Assembly (NCBI GenBank): GCA_905198125.1
Contig: CAJKBH010000015.1
Coordinates: 1 to 64,000 of the forward strand
Length of the DNA: 64,000 bases
From: an uncultured Porphyromonadaceae bacterium
GTDB lineage: Bacteria > Bacteroidota > Bacteroidia > Bacteroidales > Muribaculaceae
Reading direction: 5' to 3'
In this document: piece by piece, positions 40,581 through 49,030 of the stretch
Layout of the letters: each line of letters begins with the position of its first letter
Position numbering within the stretch: position 1 is the stretch's first letter
The notes under the pieces: generated by a model
The model's database searches: none
What the model was told of the DNA's origin: nothing
Seen by the model: the letters and a program-made list of their open reading frames with translations, nothing else
Made by a program: the position numbers and the translations under genes

Positions 40581-41281
40581 TATTTGTCGTCTTCGAGCTT
40601 GCGGGCCAGGATTTCCATTCCTTTGGTGGCGGGTTCTTTAATTACCGTCACGTCGGGTATGCCGCTCACGTCGGCGGGGTTGGGATCGATGTAGTAGATC
40701 GGTGTGCCGGGGCGCACGCAGTTGATCAGTCCTGCGGCGGGATACACCACCAGCGAGGTGCCTATCACCACGAATATGTCGGCCTCCTGCGCCAGACGGA
40801 TGGCCTTGTCGATGTTGGGCACCGGCTCGTTGAAGAACACGATGTGGGGCCGCATCCGGTCGCCGTTCCGGCCGCGCGTGGCGGGAGTGGTCTCCAGGTG
40901 CTCGATGCTAAGCGGCTCGATATAGTCGGGATTGGTGACGGAGCGCATCTTCATCAGCTCGCCGTGCAGATGCAGCACGTGGGTCGAACCGGCGCGCTCG
41001 TGCAGGTCGTCGACATTCTGCGTGATGATGTACACGTCATAATCCTTCTCCAGCTCGGCCAGGGCCCTGTGGGCCGCGTTGGGCTCGGCTTTCAGCAGGT
41101 CGCGCCGGCGCGCATTGTAGAACTCGTGCACCAGCTCCGGATCGCGACGGAACCCTTCGGCCGACGCCACCTGCATCACCGGATAGTTTTCCCATAATCC
41201 ACCCGCGTCGCGGAACGTGCTGATGCCGCTCTCCGCGCTCACGCCCGCTCCCGTGGACACTACCAGTTTCTTCTTTGCCAT
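40580..41281 (-). CDS. Sir2-family NAD-dependent deacylase lacking zinc cysteines
   Basis: The 233-residue sirtuin has the NAD motif GAGVSAESGISTFR, the catalytic TQNVDDLHERAG and HLHGE, and VVIGTSLVVYPAAGL. The Tyr and Arg of FYNARRR match the pattern seen in Sirt5/CobB-type desuccinylases. The normal CxxC...CxxC zinc ribbon is absent: the region between HLHGELMKMR and MRPHIVFFNE has no cysteine and the protein has only one (LINC). It may fold without zinc. Deacylase specificity is inference. A terminator follows. Confidence 0.9.
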   Translation of the reverse strand: MAKKKLVVSTGAGVSAESGISTFRDAGGLWENYPVMQVASAEGFRRDPELVHEFYNARRRDLLKAEPNAAHRALAELEKDYDVYIITQNVDDLHERAGSTHVLHLHGELMKMRSVTNPDYIEPLSIEHLETTPATRGRNGDRMRPHIVFFNEPVPNIDKAIRLAQEADIFVVIGTSLVVYPAAGLINCVRPGTPIYYIDPNPADVSGIPDVTVIKEPATKGMEILARKLEDDK

Positions 41282-41305
41282 GACTTATATCCGTTTATAA
41301 TTAAC

Positions 41306-41313
41306 TATCTTTG
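41306..41313 (+). promoter_or_regulatory. Candidate -7 box on the plus strand before the MITE
   Basis: TATCTTTG points toward the SDR gene, but the MITE-like element now lies between it and the start codon at 41613. No clear -33 box is present at the standard distance. Confidence 0.4.
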
Positions 41314-41373
41314 CGTTTCGGTTAAAAACAGTATAACCGCCCTTGTTGTTAACTCCATAGAGGGCTTTGTCCC

Positions 41374-41562
41374 TTAGAAACTGTTTAAATTTATTACGAA
41401 TAATTTTTTATATGGATTCTTTCAATGGCTTTTAAGAATCTTTTTGGCTGTTTTCGCCAAGTTTCGGCAGTCGCAACCGAAAGGTTTCTCCTTTCTCAAC
41501 TTGCGAAAACATCTCAAAAATCTTCTCAAAATCCATTGAAAATAAATTTAAACAGTTTCTTA
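41374..41562. mobile_element. 183-bp MITE-like element with TTA target duplication
   Basis: Terminal inverted repeats GAAACTGTTTAAATTTATT (41377-41395) and its complement (41541-41559) are perfect, and imperfect complementarity continues inward (around 41418-41460 against 41495-41540), so the single strand could form a long hairpin. TTA occurs directly outside both ends (41374-41376, 41560-41562), a likely 3-bp target duplication. There is no transposase inside. It separates the sirtuin and SDR genes and would interrupt the leader of the SDR gene. Confidence 0.8.
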
Positions 41563-41612
41563 CAAAAGTAAACAAAATTCAGGACATAAAGAAAACAAAA
41601 TAAACATAAATA

Positions 41613-42377
41613 ATGAAGAAAATAGTGATAATGGGTGCCTCGTCGGGCATCGGCCTGGCATGTGCCGAGGCACTGGCCAGCCGTGGCGTGAAGGTAGGGA
41701 TGGCCGCGCGTCACACGGAACCGATGGCCGCGCTCAAGGAAAAATACCCCGACACGGTGGAGTATATGGCGATAGACGTCACGAAACCTGATGCGCCGGA
41801 TAAATTGAACGAGCTGATAACCAGGCTGGGAGGCATGGACATATATTTCCATGTCGCCGGCATCGGATATGAGAACATGGTGCTTAACCCGGTCAGGGAG
41901 ACGGCCATATTCGAGACCAACACAGTAGGCTTCGTGCGGTGTATATGCGCGGCCTACCGTTATTTCAGGCTGAACGGCATAAAGGGACAGATAGCGGCCG
42001 TGACTTCGGTGGCCGGCACCAACGGCATCGGGCGTCTGTCGGCCTATTCCGCCTCGAAGGGAGCCTGCCAGAAATGGCTGGTGGCCCTGGAACAGCTCAG
42101 CAACAATTCGGCTGCCGGCATCACGTTCACCGACATCCGTCCGGGCTGGATACGTACGCCGCTGCTGGAACCGAACTGTAAGTATCCCATGACCATGACC
42201 CTGGATTATGCCGTGCCGTTGATACTGAAAGCCATTGTCCGCAAACGTCGCGTGGCCGTGATAGACTGGCGCTGGAACATCGTGGTGGGCCTGTGGCGCA
42301 TGATTCCCAACGCGATCTACACCCACCTCAACATCCCCATCTCAAAGCCCGACAGACCACTTCCAAAGGGAGTGTGA
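41613..42377 (+). CDS. Short-chain dehydrogenase/reductase
   Basis: The 254-residue Rossmann enzyme has the NAD(P) motif GASSGIGLACAEAL, NAG-type segment HVAGIGYENM, and the catalytic Ser/Tyr/Lys in TSVAGTNG and YSASKGACQ. Substrate is unknown; members act on sugars, lipids or steroids. The basic C-terminal part contains a hydrophobic WRWNIVVGLWRM segment that could bind a membrane. It appears to be a single gene downstream of the MITE. Confidence 0.88.
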   Translation: MKKIVIMGASSGIGLACAEALASRGVKVGMAARHTEPMAALKEKYPDTVEYMAIDVTKPDAPDKLNELITRLGGMDIYFHVAGIGYENMVLNPVRETAIFETNTVGFVRCICAAYRYFRLNGIKGQIAAVTSVAGTNGIGRLSAYSASKGACQKWLVALEQLSNNSAAGITFTDIRPGWIRTPLLEPNCKYPMTMTLDYAVPLILKAIVRKRRVAVIDWRWNIVVGLWRMIPNAIYTHLNIPISKPDRPLPKGV

Positions 42378-42406
42378 ACCGGCGCCCAGTTAATAAAATT
42401 GACAAA

Positions 42407-42481
42407 GTTTAGAAAGTTAAGATGATAGTGTAGACTATCCGATGACAGCACATTTATCTTAACTTTTTCAACTCTTTAAAC
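42407..42481. repeat. AT-rich palindromic repeat, copy 4
   Basis: Left arm GTTTAGAAAGTTAAGATGAT (42407-42426) and right arm ATCTTAACTTTTTCAACTCT then TTAAAC (42456-42481). It matches copy 2 at 21579-21662 in both arms but not in the central segment. Confidence 0.6.
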
Positions 42482-42500
42482 TATATAAACTGATAACGAT

Positions 42501-42743
42501 ATGGAAACTAACAGACTAAGAACAGAAGATAAGGTCGAAGTAGTGCTGGTGCATTCCGACGGCCGCAAGGAACGGTACGAAGGCACGGGATTCCGCGACA
42601 TCGAGCAGGCCATACATGCAGCCGCCGAGGCGTTGGGCGCCGATGACTGCGATACCGACGTGTTCAAGGTGACCGACCTTGCGACAGGCGTAACCAGCTC
42701 CTACCGCATCAACGCCCACGGCCACGTCAAGCTGATAGTGTAG
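42501..42743 (+). CDS. Small protein of unknown function
   Basis: The 80-residue acidic protein (METNRLRTEDKVEVVLVHSD to HGHVKLIV) has an apparent beta-alpha-beta layout: an Arg/Lys/Glu strand pair, an Ala-rich helix (DIEQAIHAAAEALGA) and C-terminal strands. No signal peptide or cysteine pair is present. I do not recognise the family. GC content and codon use match the chromosome, so it looks like a resident gene. It stands between the AT-rich repeat and the ATPase gene's promoter. Confidence 0.6.
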   Translation: METNRLRTEDKVEVVLVHSDGRKERYEGTGFRDIEQAIHAAAEALGADDCDTDVFKVTDLATGVTSSYRINAHGHVKLIV

Positions 42744-42751
42744 GAGCGTTA

Positions 42752-42783
42752 TTTGCGTTTTTGACAGGTAATTGCTATTTTTG
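42752..42783 (+). promoter_or_regulatory. Promoter of the AAA-ATPase/DUF1703-type gene
   Basis: TTTG (42752-42755), a 20-bp spacer and TATTTTTG (42776-42783), a full consensus match; leader about 23 nt. Confidence 0.8.
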
Positions 42784-42809
42784 TAAACTGATTCACAATA
42801 CGCACAGTT

Positions 42810-44363
42810 ATGGTTAAGTATCCGGTAGGCATGGCGAGTTTTCGCGAGATTAGAAAAGGTGGTTTCCTGTATGTCGACAAGACCATGTATATCCATCAGC
42901 TGGTCTCGCTCGGAAAATATTTTTTTCTGAGTCGCCCGCGTCGGTTCGGCAAAAGCCTGATGATCTCCACGATGGAATCTTATTTCCGTGGAGAGCATGA
43001 ACTGTTTCAGGGCCTGGCAATCGACCGACTGGAACCGGAGGAATGGATACAGTACCCTGTGCTTCGATTGGACTTTACCCGCGGAGGCTATAATGAACCG
43101 GGTGACCTGACGAGATTTCTCGGAAAGATAGTAGATGCCTGGGAGAAGGAATACGGTACCTCGCATCCGGACCAGACTCCCGACTGGCGTTTCGACAAGA
43201 TAATCCATGACATCTACGAAAAGACGGGCCGGCAGGTGGTGATACTTATAGATGAGTATGACAGCCCCATTGTTGACTCCCACGATAATCCGGAACTTGA
43301 GGATGCAAACCGCAAGACCCTGCATGACTTCTACCGCGTGATGAAGGCGAACGAGGACAATCTGAAGTTCGTGTTTCTGACCGGTGTGGGCAAGATCGGG
43401 CAGATCAACGTGTTCAGCGGACTCAACAACCTTAAGGATATATCGCTGCATCCGGATTATTCGGCAATATGCGGCATCACCACTCAGGAACTACTGGATA
43501 ATTTCAAGGAGGGGATAGATAAGTTGGCCGAGGATATGGAGGTGTCCCCGGAGGAGGCGCTTGCAGAACTTAAGAATCATTACGACGGGTATCATTTCTC
43601 GCAGAAACTGATAGATGTATATAATCCTTTCAGCCTGGCTAACGCTCTGTTCGACAGGTCTATCAGGGACTACTGGTTCCATTCCGGAACTCCTACGCGA
43701 CTTGTAAATGAATTCCTGCGCAATGACTGGGGCAAGCCGGATCTGGAAGGGACCGTGGTGTCGGTTTCCGATCTGGACAGCGGTGACGTATTAGGCGATA
43801 ACCTTGCCTTGACCTGCTACTACACAGGATATCTTACCATCAAGGATTATGATCAGGAGTATGAAGAATTCACCTTAGGTTACCCCAATGTCGAAGTGCG
43901 TCGAGGATTTTTCAATAGTCTGTTGCGCAGCCTGAAGAAACAGGATGCGATGGGAACCAACAATTTTGTCCATTCTCTGAGACGTTTCATCAGGCATGAT
44001 GATATCGACGGCTTCCTGCATGAGATGCAGTCGTTTCTGACAGGCGTTCCCTATCTGCCTTATACCGACAAGGAGACGCAGTGGCAAAAGGATATCCTTA
44101 TAATAGGCCGTCTGGTAGGGCTGAATGTGGACGTGGAGCGTCGTACGTCGCGCGGACGCATCGACATGGTGCTGGACGGCACCAAGGCCATCTATATACT
44201 GGAATTCAAGTATGGCTCCACTCCCGAGAAGGCTCTGGAGCAGATCAACGAAAAGGAATACGCTCTTCCTTACGAGAACTCTCTGAACCCTAAACGTATA
44301 GTGAAGGTCGGAGTAAATATCTCGCCCGACACCCGCAACATCGACGGCTGGATAATCCAATAA
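42810..44363 (+). CDS. AAA-ATPase-like protein with PD-(D/E)XK domain (DUF1703 type)
   Basis: The 517-residue protein has an AAA-ATPase-like domain (PF09820 type, residues about 1-205) with the start PVGMASFREIRKGGFLYVDK, the P-loop-like SRPRRFGKSLM and IDEYDSPI, and a C-terminal nuclease-fold domain (DUF1703 type, about 415-505) with GRIDMVLDG and YILEFKYG (Asp, Glu, Lys pattern). Such genes are abundant and multi-copy in gut Bacteroidales; their function is unknown and may be selfish or regulatory. It is intact and has its own promoter. Confidence 0.88.
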   Translation: MVKYPVGMASFREIRKGGFLYVDKTMYIHQLVSLGKYFFLSRPRRFGKSLMISTMESYFRGEHELFQGLAIDRLEPEEWIQYPVLRLDFTRGGYNEPGDLTRFLGKIVDAWEKEYGTSHPDQTPDWRFDKIIHDIYEKTGRQVVILIDEYDSPIVDSHDNPELEDANRKTLHDFYRVMKANEDNLKFVFLTGVGKIGQINVFSGLNNLKDISLHPDYSAICGITTQELLDNFKEGIDKLAEDMEVSPEEALAELKNHYDGYHFSQKLIDVYNPFSLANALFDRSIRDYWFHSGTPTRLVNEFLRNDWGKPDLEGTVVSVSDLDSGDVLGDNLALTCYYTGYLTIKDYDQEYEEFTLGYPNVEVRRGFFNSLLRSLKKQDAMGTNNFVHSLRRFIRHDDIDGFLHEMQSFLTGVPYLPYTDKETQWQKDILIIGRLVGLNVDVERRTSRGRIDMVLDGTKAIYILEFKYGSTPEKALEQINEKEYALPYENSLNPKRIVKVGVNISPDTRNIDGWIIQ

Positions 44364-44371
44364 AATTTGGA

Positions 44372-45130
44372 TTAGAATCCTTGCCGGCGGAGGAAGGCGA
44401 GGAGCTTGGCGGAGACTGATTCGTTCATGGCGCGGGGATAGCGCACGTCGGTGAATACCTGCGCAAGTGTCTTCTTGCCGTTTTCGGCCACGAACTTAGC
44501 GTTCGGGGCGAAGTCATCCTTGGCCTTGTATATCTCCACGATGTCGGCATCCGTGAGTTCGGGATATGTTTCGTTGTACAGTACGCCGTCAAGCGCGAGG
44601 CGTTCCGTGGGTTCAGGTTGTTCGGCGGGATAGCCCACCGATATGCACGCCACGGGGACCGTGAGGCGCGGCAATTTAAGCAACTCGGCAATCTCCGGCG
44701 CGTTGTACAGGCACGTGCCGAGATAGCATGTGCCGAGTCCGCATAGTTCGGCCAACGTGACGAACTGCTGGGTCAGTATCACCGCGTCCATCATGGCCGA
44801 GGTGAACGACAGGAAATTATCGTAGCCCGCATCGGCGTCCGACACCTCGCACCAGCGTGTGAAGCGGTAGTAGTCGGCACAGAACGTCAGCATCAGCGGC
44901 GCGCCCGCAGCAACCGGCTGGTTGAAATGCAGCTCGGCCAGACGGCGGCGCATCTCCGCATCGCGGGTCTCCACCACGCTGTACAGCTGCATGTTGCCCG
45001 TAGTCGGCGCACGCATGGCCGCCTCCAGGATGCTGTCTATCAGTTCACGCGACGGCGTCTCGCCGGTATATCTTCTCACTGTGGCGCGGTGGCTGAAAAA
45101 CTCCGCCAACGCATTCGGTATCCTGTCCAT
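44372..45130 (-). CDS. Nitroreductase-family oxidoreductase
   Basis: The 252-residue FMN enzyme of the nitroreductase (NfsA/FRP-like) group has the N-terminal HRATVRRYTGETPSRELID, APTTGNMQLYSVV (FMN contact), LAELCGLGTCYLGT and ISVGYPAEQPEPTERL. It probably reduces quinones, flavins or nitro compounds with NAD(P)H. The ATG at 45130 is preferred over a longer frame because a near-consensus -7 box (TAACTTCG, 45148-45155, minus) lies inside the extension. It ends 8 bp from the convergent ATPase gene. Confidence 0.9.
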   Translation of the reverse strand: MDRIPNALAEFFSHRATVRRYTGETPSRELIDSILEAAMRAPTTGNMQLYSVVETRDAEMRRRLAELHFNQPVAAGAPLMLTFCADYYRFTRWCEVSDADAGYDNFLSFTSAMMDAVILTQQFVTLAELCGLGTCYLGTCLYNAPEIAELLKLPRLTVPVACISVGYPAEQPEPTERLALDGVLYNETYPELTDADIVEIYKAKDDFAPNAKFVAENGKKTLAQVFTDVRYPRAMNESVSAKLLAFLRRQGF

Positions 45131-45208
45131 ACGTTTCAGTTTTTCTGCGAAGTTAAGGTTATTTGGCCTAAAATACAAATTTAAGGAACGAAGTAAAGTA
45201 AAAACAAA

Positions 45209-46582
45209 TTATGTCAGAGAGATTATTTCTTCAGGCAGCAATACTGTGGCGGCATCGTTGACAGGAGGTTCGCGCAGAAACAGAACAGGGACAATTTCCT
45301 TACCGCGTGCAAATGGTAACATCGATGCTTTTCGTAGCAATACATCGGTCAGCCGGGTGGCGTCCTCACATCCGGTCCATTTGCATTCTCCTGCCAGCAG
45401 CGACTTCCCGTCCAGACTCTCAGCCACCACATCCAGTTCTATCTGCTGTATGGCGTTGTCCTCATTCTTGACTGATCCCCACCATCTGGAGGCATTGCCG
45501 TACACTTTGCCGTTGATTTCATTGCCAGTGACGGCATCGCGGCACATTTTCTCCCAATGCAGGCTTATATACTGCCCGAACCCCTGGTCCATAGCCATGT
45601 CTACAGGAGCCCGTCTACCCAGCTCGATAAACGAACGGTTAGGCACGACAAAGCGGTAATAGAAACTAAGAAACGGATCCGAGATTTTGTAAAGACTTTT
45701 TTTTGAGTTCCTGATGTCGGTGCCGAAAGGAATCTCTTTAAACAGAAAACCTAAGTCAATCAGTTTTCCAAGTGGACGAGACAGATCTGTTGCGGGTCTG
45801 TTGCATCTCGCAGCCAGTTCGGATGGCCGGTTGATGCCGGAACCGATGTACGACATGATTGTGGCTGTCTTTACGATATCCTTAATGTCATCCTCGAAAA
45901 GTTTAATAGGCTCGTCAAACAGGATTCCCGTAGGCGAGAAAACCATATCGCGAAGGGCTTCGTGCAACGAAGAATATTTTTCACGCAGCTCCCAGTAACG
46001 CGGAACTCCTCCCCATACGGCATATTCCCGTATGGATTCCTCGGGGTTCAGACCTAATGCCTCGGAAATAAATGGCAGCCGTAGGGGTGTCAGTCTCATC
46101 AACACGTCGGCACGTCCATAAAGAGGAGCCTGCGCGTCCAGGAATGTTCCGTACATCATGTTATGAGACGATCCGCACAATATCAGATGGTAATTCAGAG
46201 AATGATTGTCCCACAGCTTCTGGAGTATAGACGGCAGCTCGGGCGACTGTTTCACAAGATAAGGAAATTCATCAAGACAGAGTGTGAAAAGTTCGTCCGG
46301 TTGCTGAAGATTCAGATTCAGCAACAGACTTTCCCAATCCGGATAAACAACCTTGTTGAATCCCGGGAATCGCTGTGCTATGGTATTGGCGAGAAGTTCC
46401 CGCTGATGTTCGCTTTCGCTTTTATCGGCGAGGAAATAGATGTCGCAGTCACTTATCGCTTTTTTGATTAGGGTGGATTTGCCCAGACGCCTTCGGCCAT
46501 AGATCACGACCAGTTCCGGCCTGTCGGAAGCGATGGCCTTTTTGAGACGTTTAAGTTCTTCTTTACGGTCTACGAACTGCAT
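45209..46582 (-). CDS. AAA ATPase with DUF234 nuclease-like domain
   Basis: The 457-residue protein starts with an archaeal-type ATPase domain (VDRKEELKRLKKAI; Walker A YGRRRLGKSTLIKK; Walker B LCLDEFPYLV; sensor-like LCGSSHNMM) and a winged-helix segment (about 260-300). It ends in a DUF234 domain with a PD-(D/E)XK-like pattern (IELDVVAESL then AGECKW). The role is unknown. It differs from the PF09820-type ATPase at 42810. Its promoter region has a palindrome over the -7 box and tandem 33-bp repeats. Confidence 0.88.
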   Translation of the reverse strand: MQFVDRKEELKRLKKAIASDRPELVVIYGRRRLGKSTLIKKAISDCDIYFLADKSESEHQRELLANTIAQRFPGFNKVVYPDWESLLLNLNLQQPDELFTLCLDEFPYLVKQSPELPSILQKLWDNHSLNYHLILCGSSHNMMYGTFLDAQAPLYGRADVLMRLTPLRLPFISEALGLNPEESIREYAVWGGVPRYWELREKYSSLHEALRDMVFSPTGILFDEPIKLFEDDIKDIVKTATIMSYIGSGINRPSELAARCNRPATDLSRPLGKLIDLGFLFKEIPFGTDIRNSKKSLYKISDPFLSFYYRFVVPNRSFIELGRRAPVDMAMDQGFGQYISLHWEKMCRDAVTGNEINGKVYGNASRWWGSVKNEDNAIQQIELDVVAESLDGKSLLAGECKWTGCEDATRLTDVLLRKASMLPFARGKEIVPVLFLREPPVNDAATVLLPEEIISLT

Positions 46583-46599
46583 ATTCAGTGATTTTGAGG

Positions 46600-46620
46600 A
46601 TTATGTTTTGCAAACATAAT
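46600..46620. promoter_or_regulatory. Palindromic operator over the -7 box of the DUF234 ATPase gene
   Basis: ATTATGTTT (46600-46608), TGC, AAACATAAT (46612-46620) is a perfect 9-bp palindrome. The minus-strand -7 box TATGTTTG (46611-46618) lies in it, so a bound repressor would block the promoter. Confidence 0.6.
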
Positions 46621-46642
46621 GTTTTTAGAACATAATTCCAAA
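46611..46642 (-). promoter_or_regulatory. Promoter of the DUF234 ATPase gene
   Basis: Minus-strand TTTG (46639-46642), a 20-bp spacer and TATGTTTG (46611-46618). Leader about 25 nt to the ATG at 46582. Confidence 0.75.
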
Positions 46643-46675
46643 TTTTGATGAAAAAATGTCGAATTGTAATTTTCC

Positions 46676-46750
46676 AAACATTTAAAACGGCGATTTTTGT
46701 AAAAATCCAAACAATTAAAACGACGGTTTTTGTAAAAATCCAAACATTTG
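46676..46750. repeat. Tandem 33-bp repeats upstream of the DUF234 ATPase gene
   Basis: Two full units (46676-46708 and 46709-46741) share AAACA, TTAAAACG, then TTTTTGTAAAAATCC; a third begins AAACATTTG (46742-46750). Each contains a near-palindrome GATTTTTGTAAAAATC-like core. The period equals about three helical turns, as expected for stacked protein sites. Confidence 0.75.
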
Positions 46751-46763
46751 TGATGTGTGGTGT

Positions 46764-46793
46764 TGGCGGTGTGGACACCGCCACTCCAGTCGT
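46764..46793. repeat. REP-like palindrome with ACTCCAGTCGT tail
   Basis: TGGCGGTGT-GG-ACACCGCCA (46764-46783) followed by CTCCAGTCGT. The GTGGAC-centred palindrome plus CCAGTCGT tail recurs at 59695-59722 and 59730-59770. Confidence 0.5.
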
Positions 46794-46809
46794 TGCGGGA
46801 CATAAACAG

Positions 46810-46843
46810 CGCGCCCGGCACGTATGGGGACATGCCGGGCGCG
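46810..46843. terminator. Hairpin downstream of metG
   Basis: An 11-bp perfect GC-rich stem (CGCGCCCGGCA / TGCCGGGCGCG) lies about 60 bp beyond the metG stop codon; no T tract follows. Confidence 0.5.
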
Positions 46844-46900
46844 TTATGTATTATTGCAGTGATATTCGCGGGGTTAACAGACCTTGGTGACAGGGCTGGG

Positions 46901-48943
46901 TTAGCCGACCTGGGCGCCGGGGGCGACGTCGGACGAGGGGGAGCAGAGCGTCAGCGAGCCGTCGGGGTTGACGGCGCTCAGGATCATGCCCTGGCTCTCG
47001 TGGCCCATCATGTTGCGCGGGGCGAAGTTGGCGATGAACAGCACCTCCATGCCTACCAGCTTCTCCGGTTCGGGATAGCTGCCGGCGATGCCGCTCAGGA
47101 TGGTGCGGCCCCCCATGCCGTCGTCGATCTTGAACTTCAGCAGTTTCTTCGACTTCTTCACTTTCTCGCATTCCAGAACCTTGCCTACGCGGATGTCTAC
47201 CTTCTCAAAGTCGTCGAAGCTGCATTCAGACTTAACGGCTTCGGGTGCCCATCCTGCCAGCTTGTTCTCCTCCTTGATGCGGGCCAGACGGTCGGTCTGC
47301 GCCGTGATGGCCTCGTCGTCGATCTTCTCAAACAGAATCTCCGGCTTGCCGATGACGTGTCCTGCGGCCAGCAGGTCGTCGCGTCCGGCCATATCCCAGC
47401 TGAGCTTGTCCAGGCCCAGCATGTGGGTCAGTTTCCCGCTCATGAAGGGGAGGAACGGTTCGAACACCACGGCGATGGTGGCGCAGATCTGAAGCGATAC
47501 GTTCAGGATGGTGGCCACGCGCTGCGGGTCGGTCTTCCATACCTTCCACGGCTCGGTGTCGGCCAGATACTTGTTGCCGGCGCGGGCCACGTTCATGGCC
47601 TGGCGCAGAGCCTCGCGGAACTTGAAGTTCTCGATGTCGGCCGTAGTGGCCTCCACGGCAGCCTTGACCTCGGCCAATACCTCGCGGTCAACGTCAGTCA
47701 GCCCGCCCTCGATGGCGGGTACCTTGCCGTCGAAATACTTATGGTCGAGCACCACGGCGCGGTTCACGAAGTTGCCTAAGATGGCCACCAATTCGTTGTT
47801 GTTGCGGGCCTGGAAGTCGCGCCATGTGAAGTTGTTGTCCTTGGTCTCCGGCGCGTTGGCCGTCAGCGTGTAGCGCAAGGTGTCCTGCTTGCCGGGGAAG
47901 TCACGCAGATATTCGTGCAGCCACACGGCCCAGTTGCGCGAGGTGGAGATCTTGTCGTCCTCCAGGTTCAGGAACTCGTTGGCCGGCACGTTGTCGGGCA
48001 GGTTGTACGAACCCTCGGCCATCAGCATCGAGGGGAACACGATGCAGTGGAACACGATGTTGTCCTTGCCGATGAAGTGTATCATGCGCGTCTCGGGATC
48101 CTTCCACCACTTGTTGTAGTCGTCGCCGACGAGGTCGATGGTGTTGGAGATGTAGCCGATGGGGGCGTCGAACCATACGTACAGCACCTTGCCCTCGGCG
48201 CCCTCCACGGGCACAGGGATGCCCCAGTCGAGGTCGCGGCTCACGGCGCGGGGCTGCAGGCCCATGTCGAGCCAGGACTTGCACTGGCCGTATACGTTGG
48301 TCTTCCATTCCTTGTGGCCATTGAGAATCCAGTCCTCCAGGCGGCTCTGCCATTTGTCGAGGGGGAGGTAGAAATGCGTGGTCTCGCGCAGCACCGGCTC
48401 GGCGCCTGTGATGGCTGACTTGGGATTGATCAGGTCGGTGGCATTAAGCGACGTGCCGCAGGCCTCGCACTGGTCGCCGTAGGCACCCTCCGCGCCACAG
48501 TGGGGGCACTTGCCAGTCACGTAGCGGTCGGCCAGGAACTGTTTGGCCTCGGGGTCGTAGAGCTGCATGGAGGTTTTCTCCACGAACTCCCCCTTGTCGT
48601 AAAGCTTGCGGAAGAAGTCGGACGCCGTGCGGCGGTGCGTGTCGCTGGTGGTGCGGCCGTAGACGTCGAACGAGATGCCGAATTCCTTGAAAGAGTCGCG
48701 TATCAGCGTGTGGTAGCGGTCCACGATGTCCTGGGGCGTCACGCCCTCCTTGCGGGCCTTGATGGTGATGGGCACGCCGTGTTCGTCGCTGCCTCCGATC
48801 AGAAGCACGTCGCGTCCCTGCAGACGCATGTAGCGCGCGTAGATGTCGGCGGGAACGTACACGCCCGCCAGGTGTCCTATGTGTACAGGCCCGTTGGCGT
48901 ATGGGAGGGCCGTAGTGATCAGTGTTCTTTTAAATTCGCTCAT
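46901..48943 (-). CDS. metG: Methionyl-tRNA synthetase
   Basis: The 680-residue enzyme charges tRNA-Met. It has the HIGH signature in NGPVHIGHLAG, a zinc-knuckle insertion with CPHCG and CEACG, the KMSKS-like loop KISTS, and a C-terminal tRNA-binding (EMAP/Trbp111) domain (about 575-680) ending PSSDVAPGAQVG, needed for dimerisation and tRNA binding. Length and domain order match the long bacterial form. It starts 88 bp downstream of the tRNA-Pro gene on the same strand, separated by a terminator. Confidence 0.97.
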   Translation of the reverse strand: MSEFKRTLITTALPYANGPVHIGHLAGVYVPADIYARYMRLQGRDVLLIGGSDEHGVPITIKARKEGVTPQDIVDRYHTLIRDSFKEFGISFDVYGRTTSDTHRRTASDFFRKLYDKGEFVEKTSMQLYDPEAKQFLADRYVTGKCPHCGAEGAYGDQCEACGTSLNATDLINPKSAITGAEPVLRETTHFYLPLDKWQSRLEDWILNGHKEWKTNVYGQCKSWLDMGLQPRAVSRDLDWGIPVPVEGAEGKVLYVWFDAPIGYISNTIDLVGDDYNKWWKDPETRMIHFIGKDNIVFHCIVFPSMLMAEGSYNLPDNVPANEFLNLEDDKISTSRNWAVWLHEYLRDFPGKQDTLRYTLTANAPETKDNNFTWRDFQARNNNELVAILGNFVNRAVVLDHKYFDGKVPAIEGGLTDVDREVLAEVKAAVEATTADIENFKFREALRQAMNVARAGNKYLADTEPWKVWKTDPQRVATILNVSLQICATIAVVFEPFLPFMSGKLTHMLGLDKLSWDMAGRDDLLAAGHVIGKPEILFEKIDDEAITAQTDRLARIKEENKLAGWAPEAVKSECSFDDFEKVDIRVGKVLECEKVKKSKKLLKFKIDDGMGGRTILSGIAGSYPEPEKLVGMEVLFIANFAPRNMMGHESQGMILSAVNPDGSLTLCSPSSDVAPGAQVG

Positions 48944-49003
48944 GGCCGTGATATGTTTTATGTCGGAATGTCAGATTGTTGCCGCGCGTATTAAAAATAA
49001 GAA

Positions 49004-49025
49004 AAGCCGGAGGGAGCTCCGGCTT
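49004..49025 (-). terminator. Terminator of tRNA-Pro
   Basis: AAGCCGGAG / CTCCGGCTT stem with GGAG loop, followed on the minus strand by a T-rich run. Confidence 0.8.
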
Positions 49026-49030
49026 CTCTG

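Noticed and set aside
46563..46833. Open frames encoding repeated DFYKNRRF-type peptides
   Set aside because: They are translations of the 33-bp tandem DNA repeats in a promoter region, without a start context or family.
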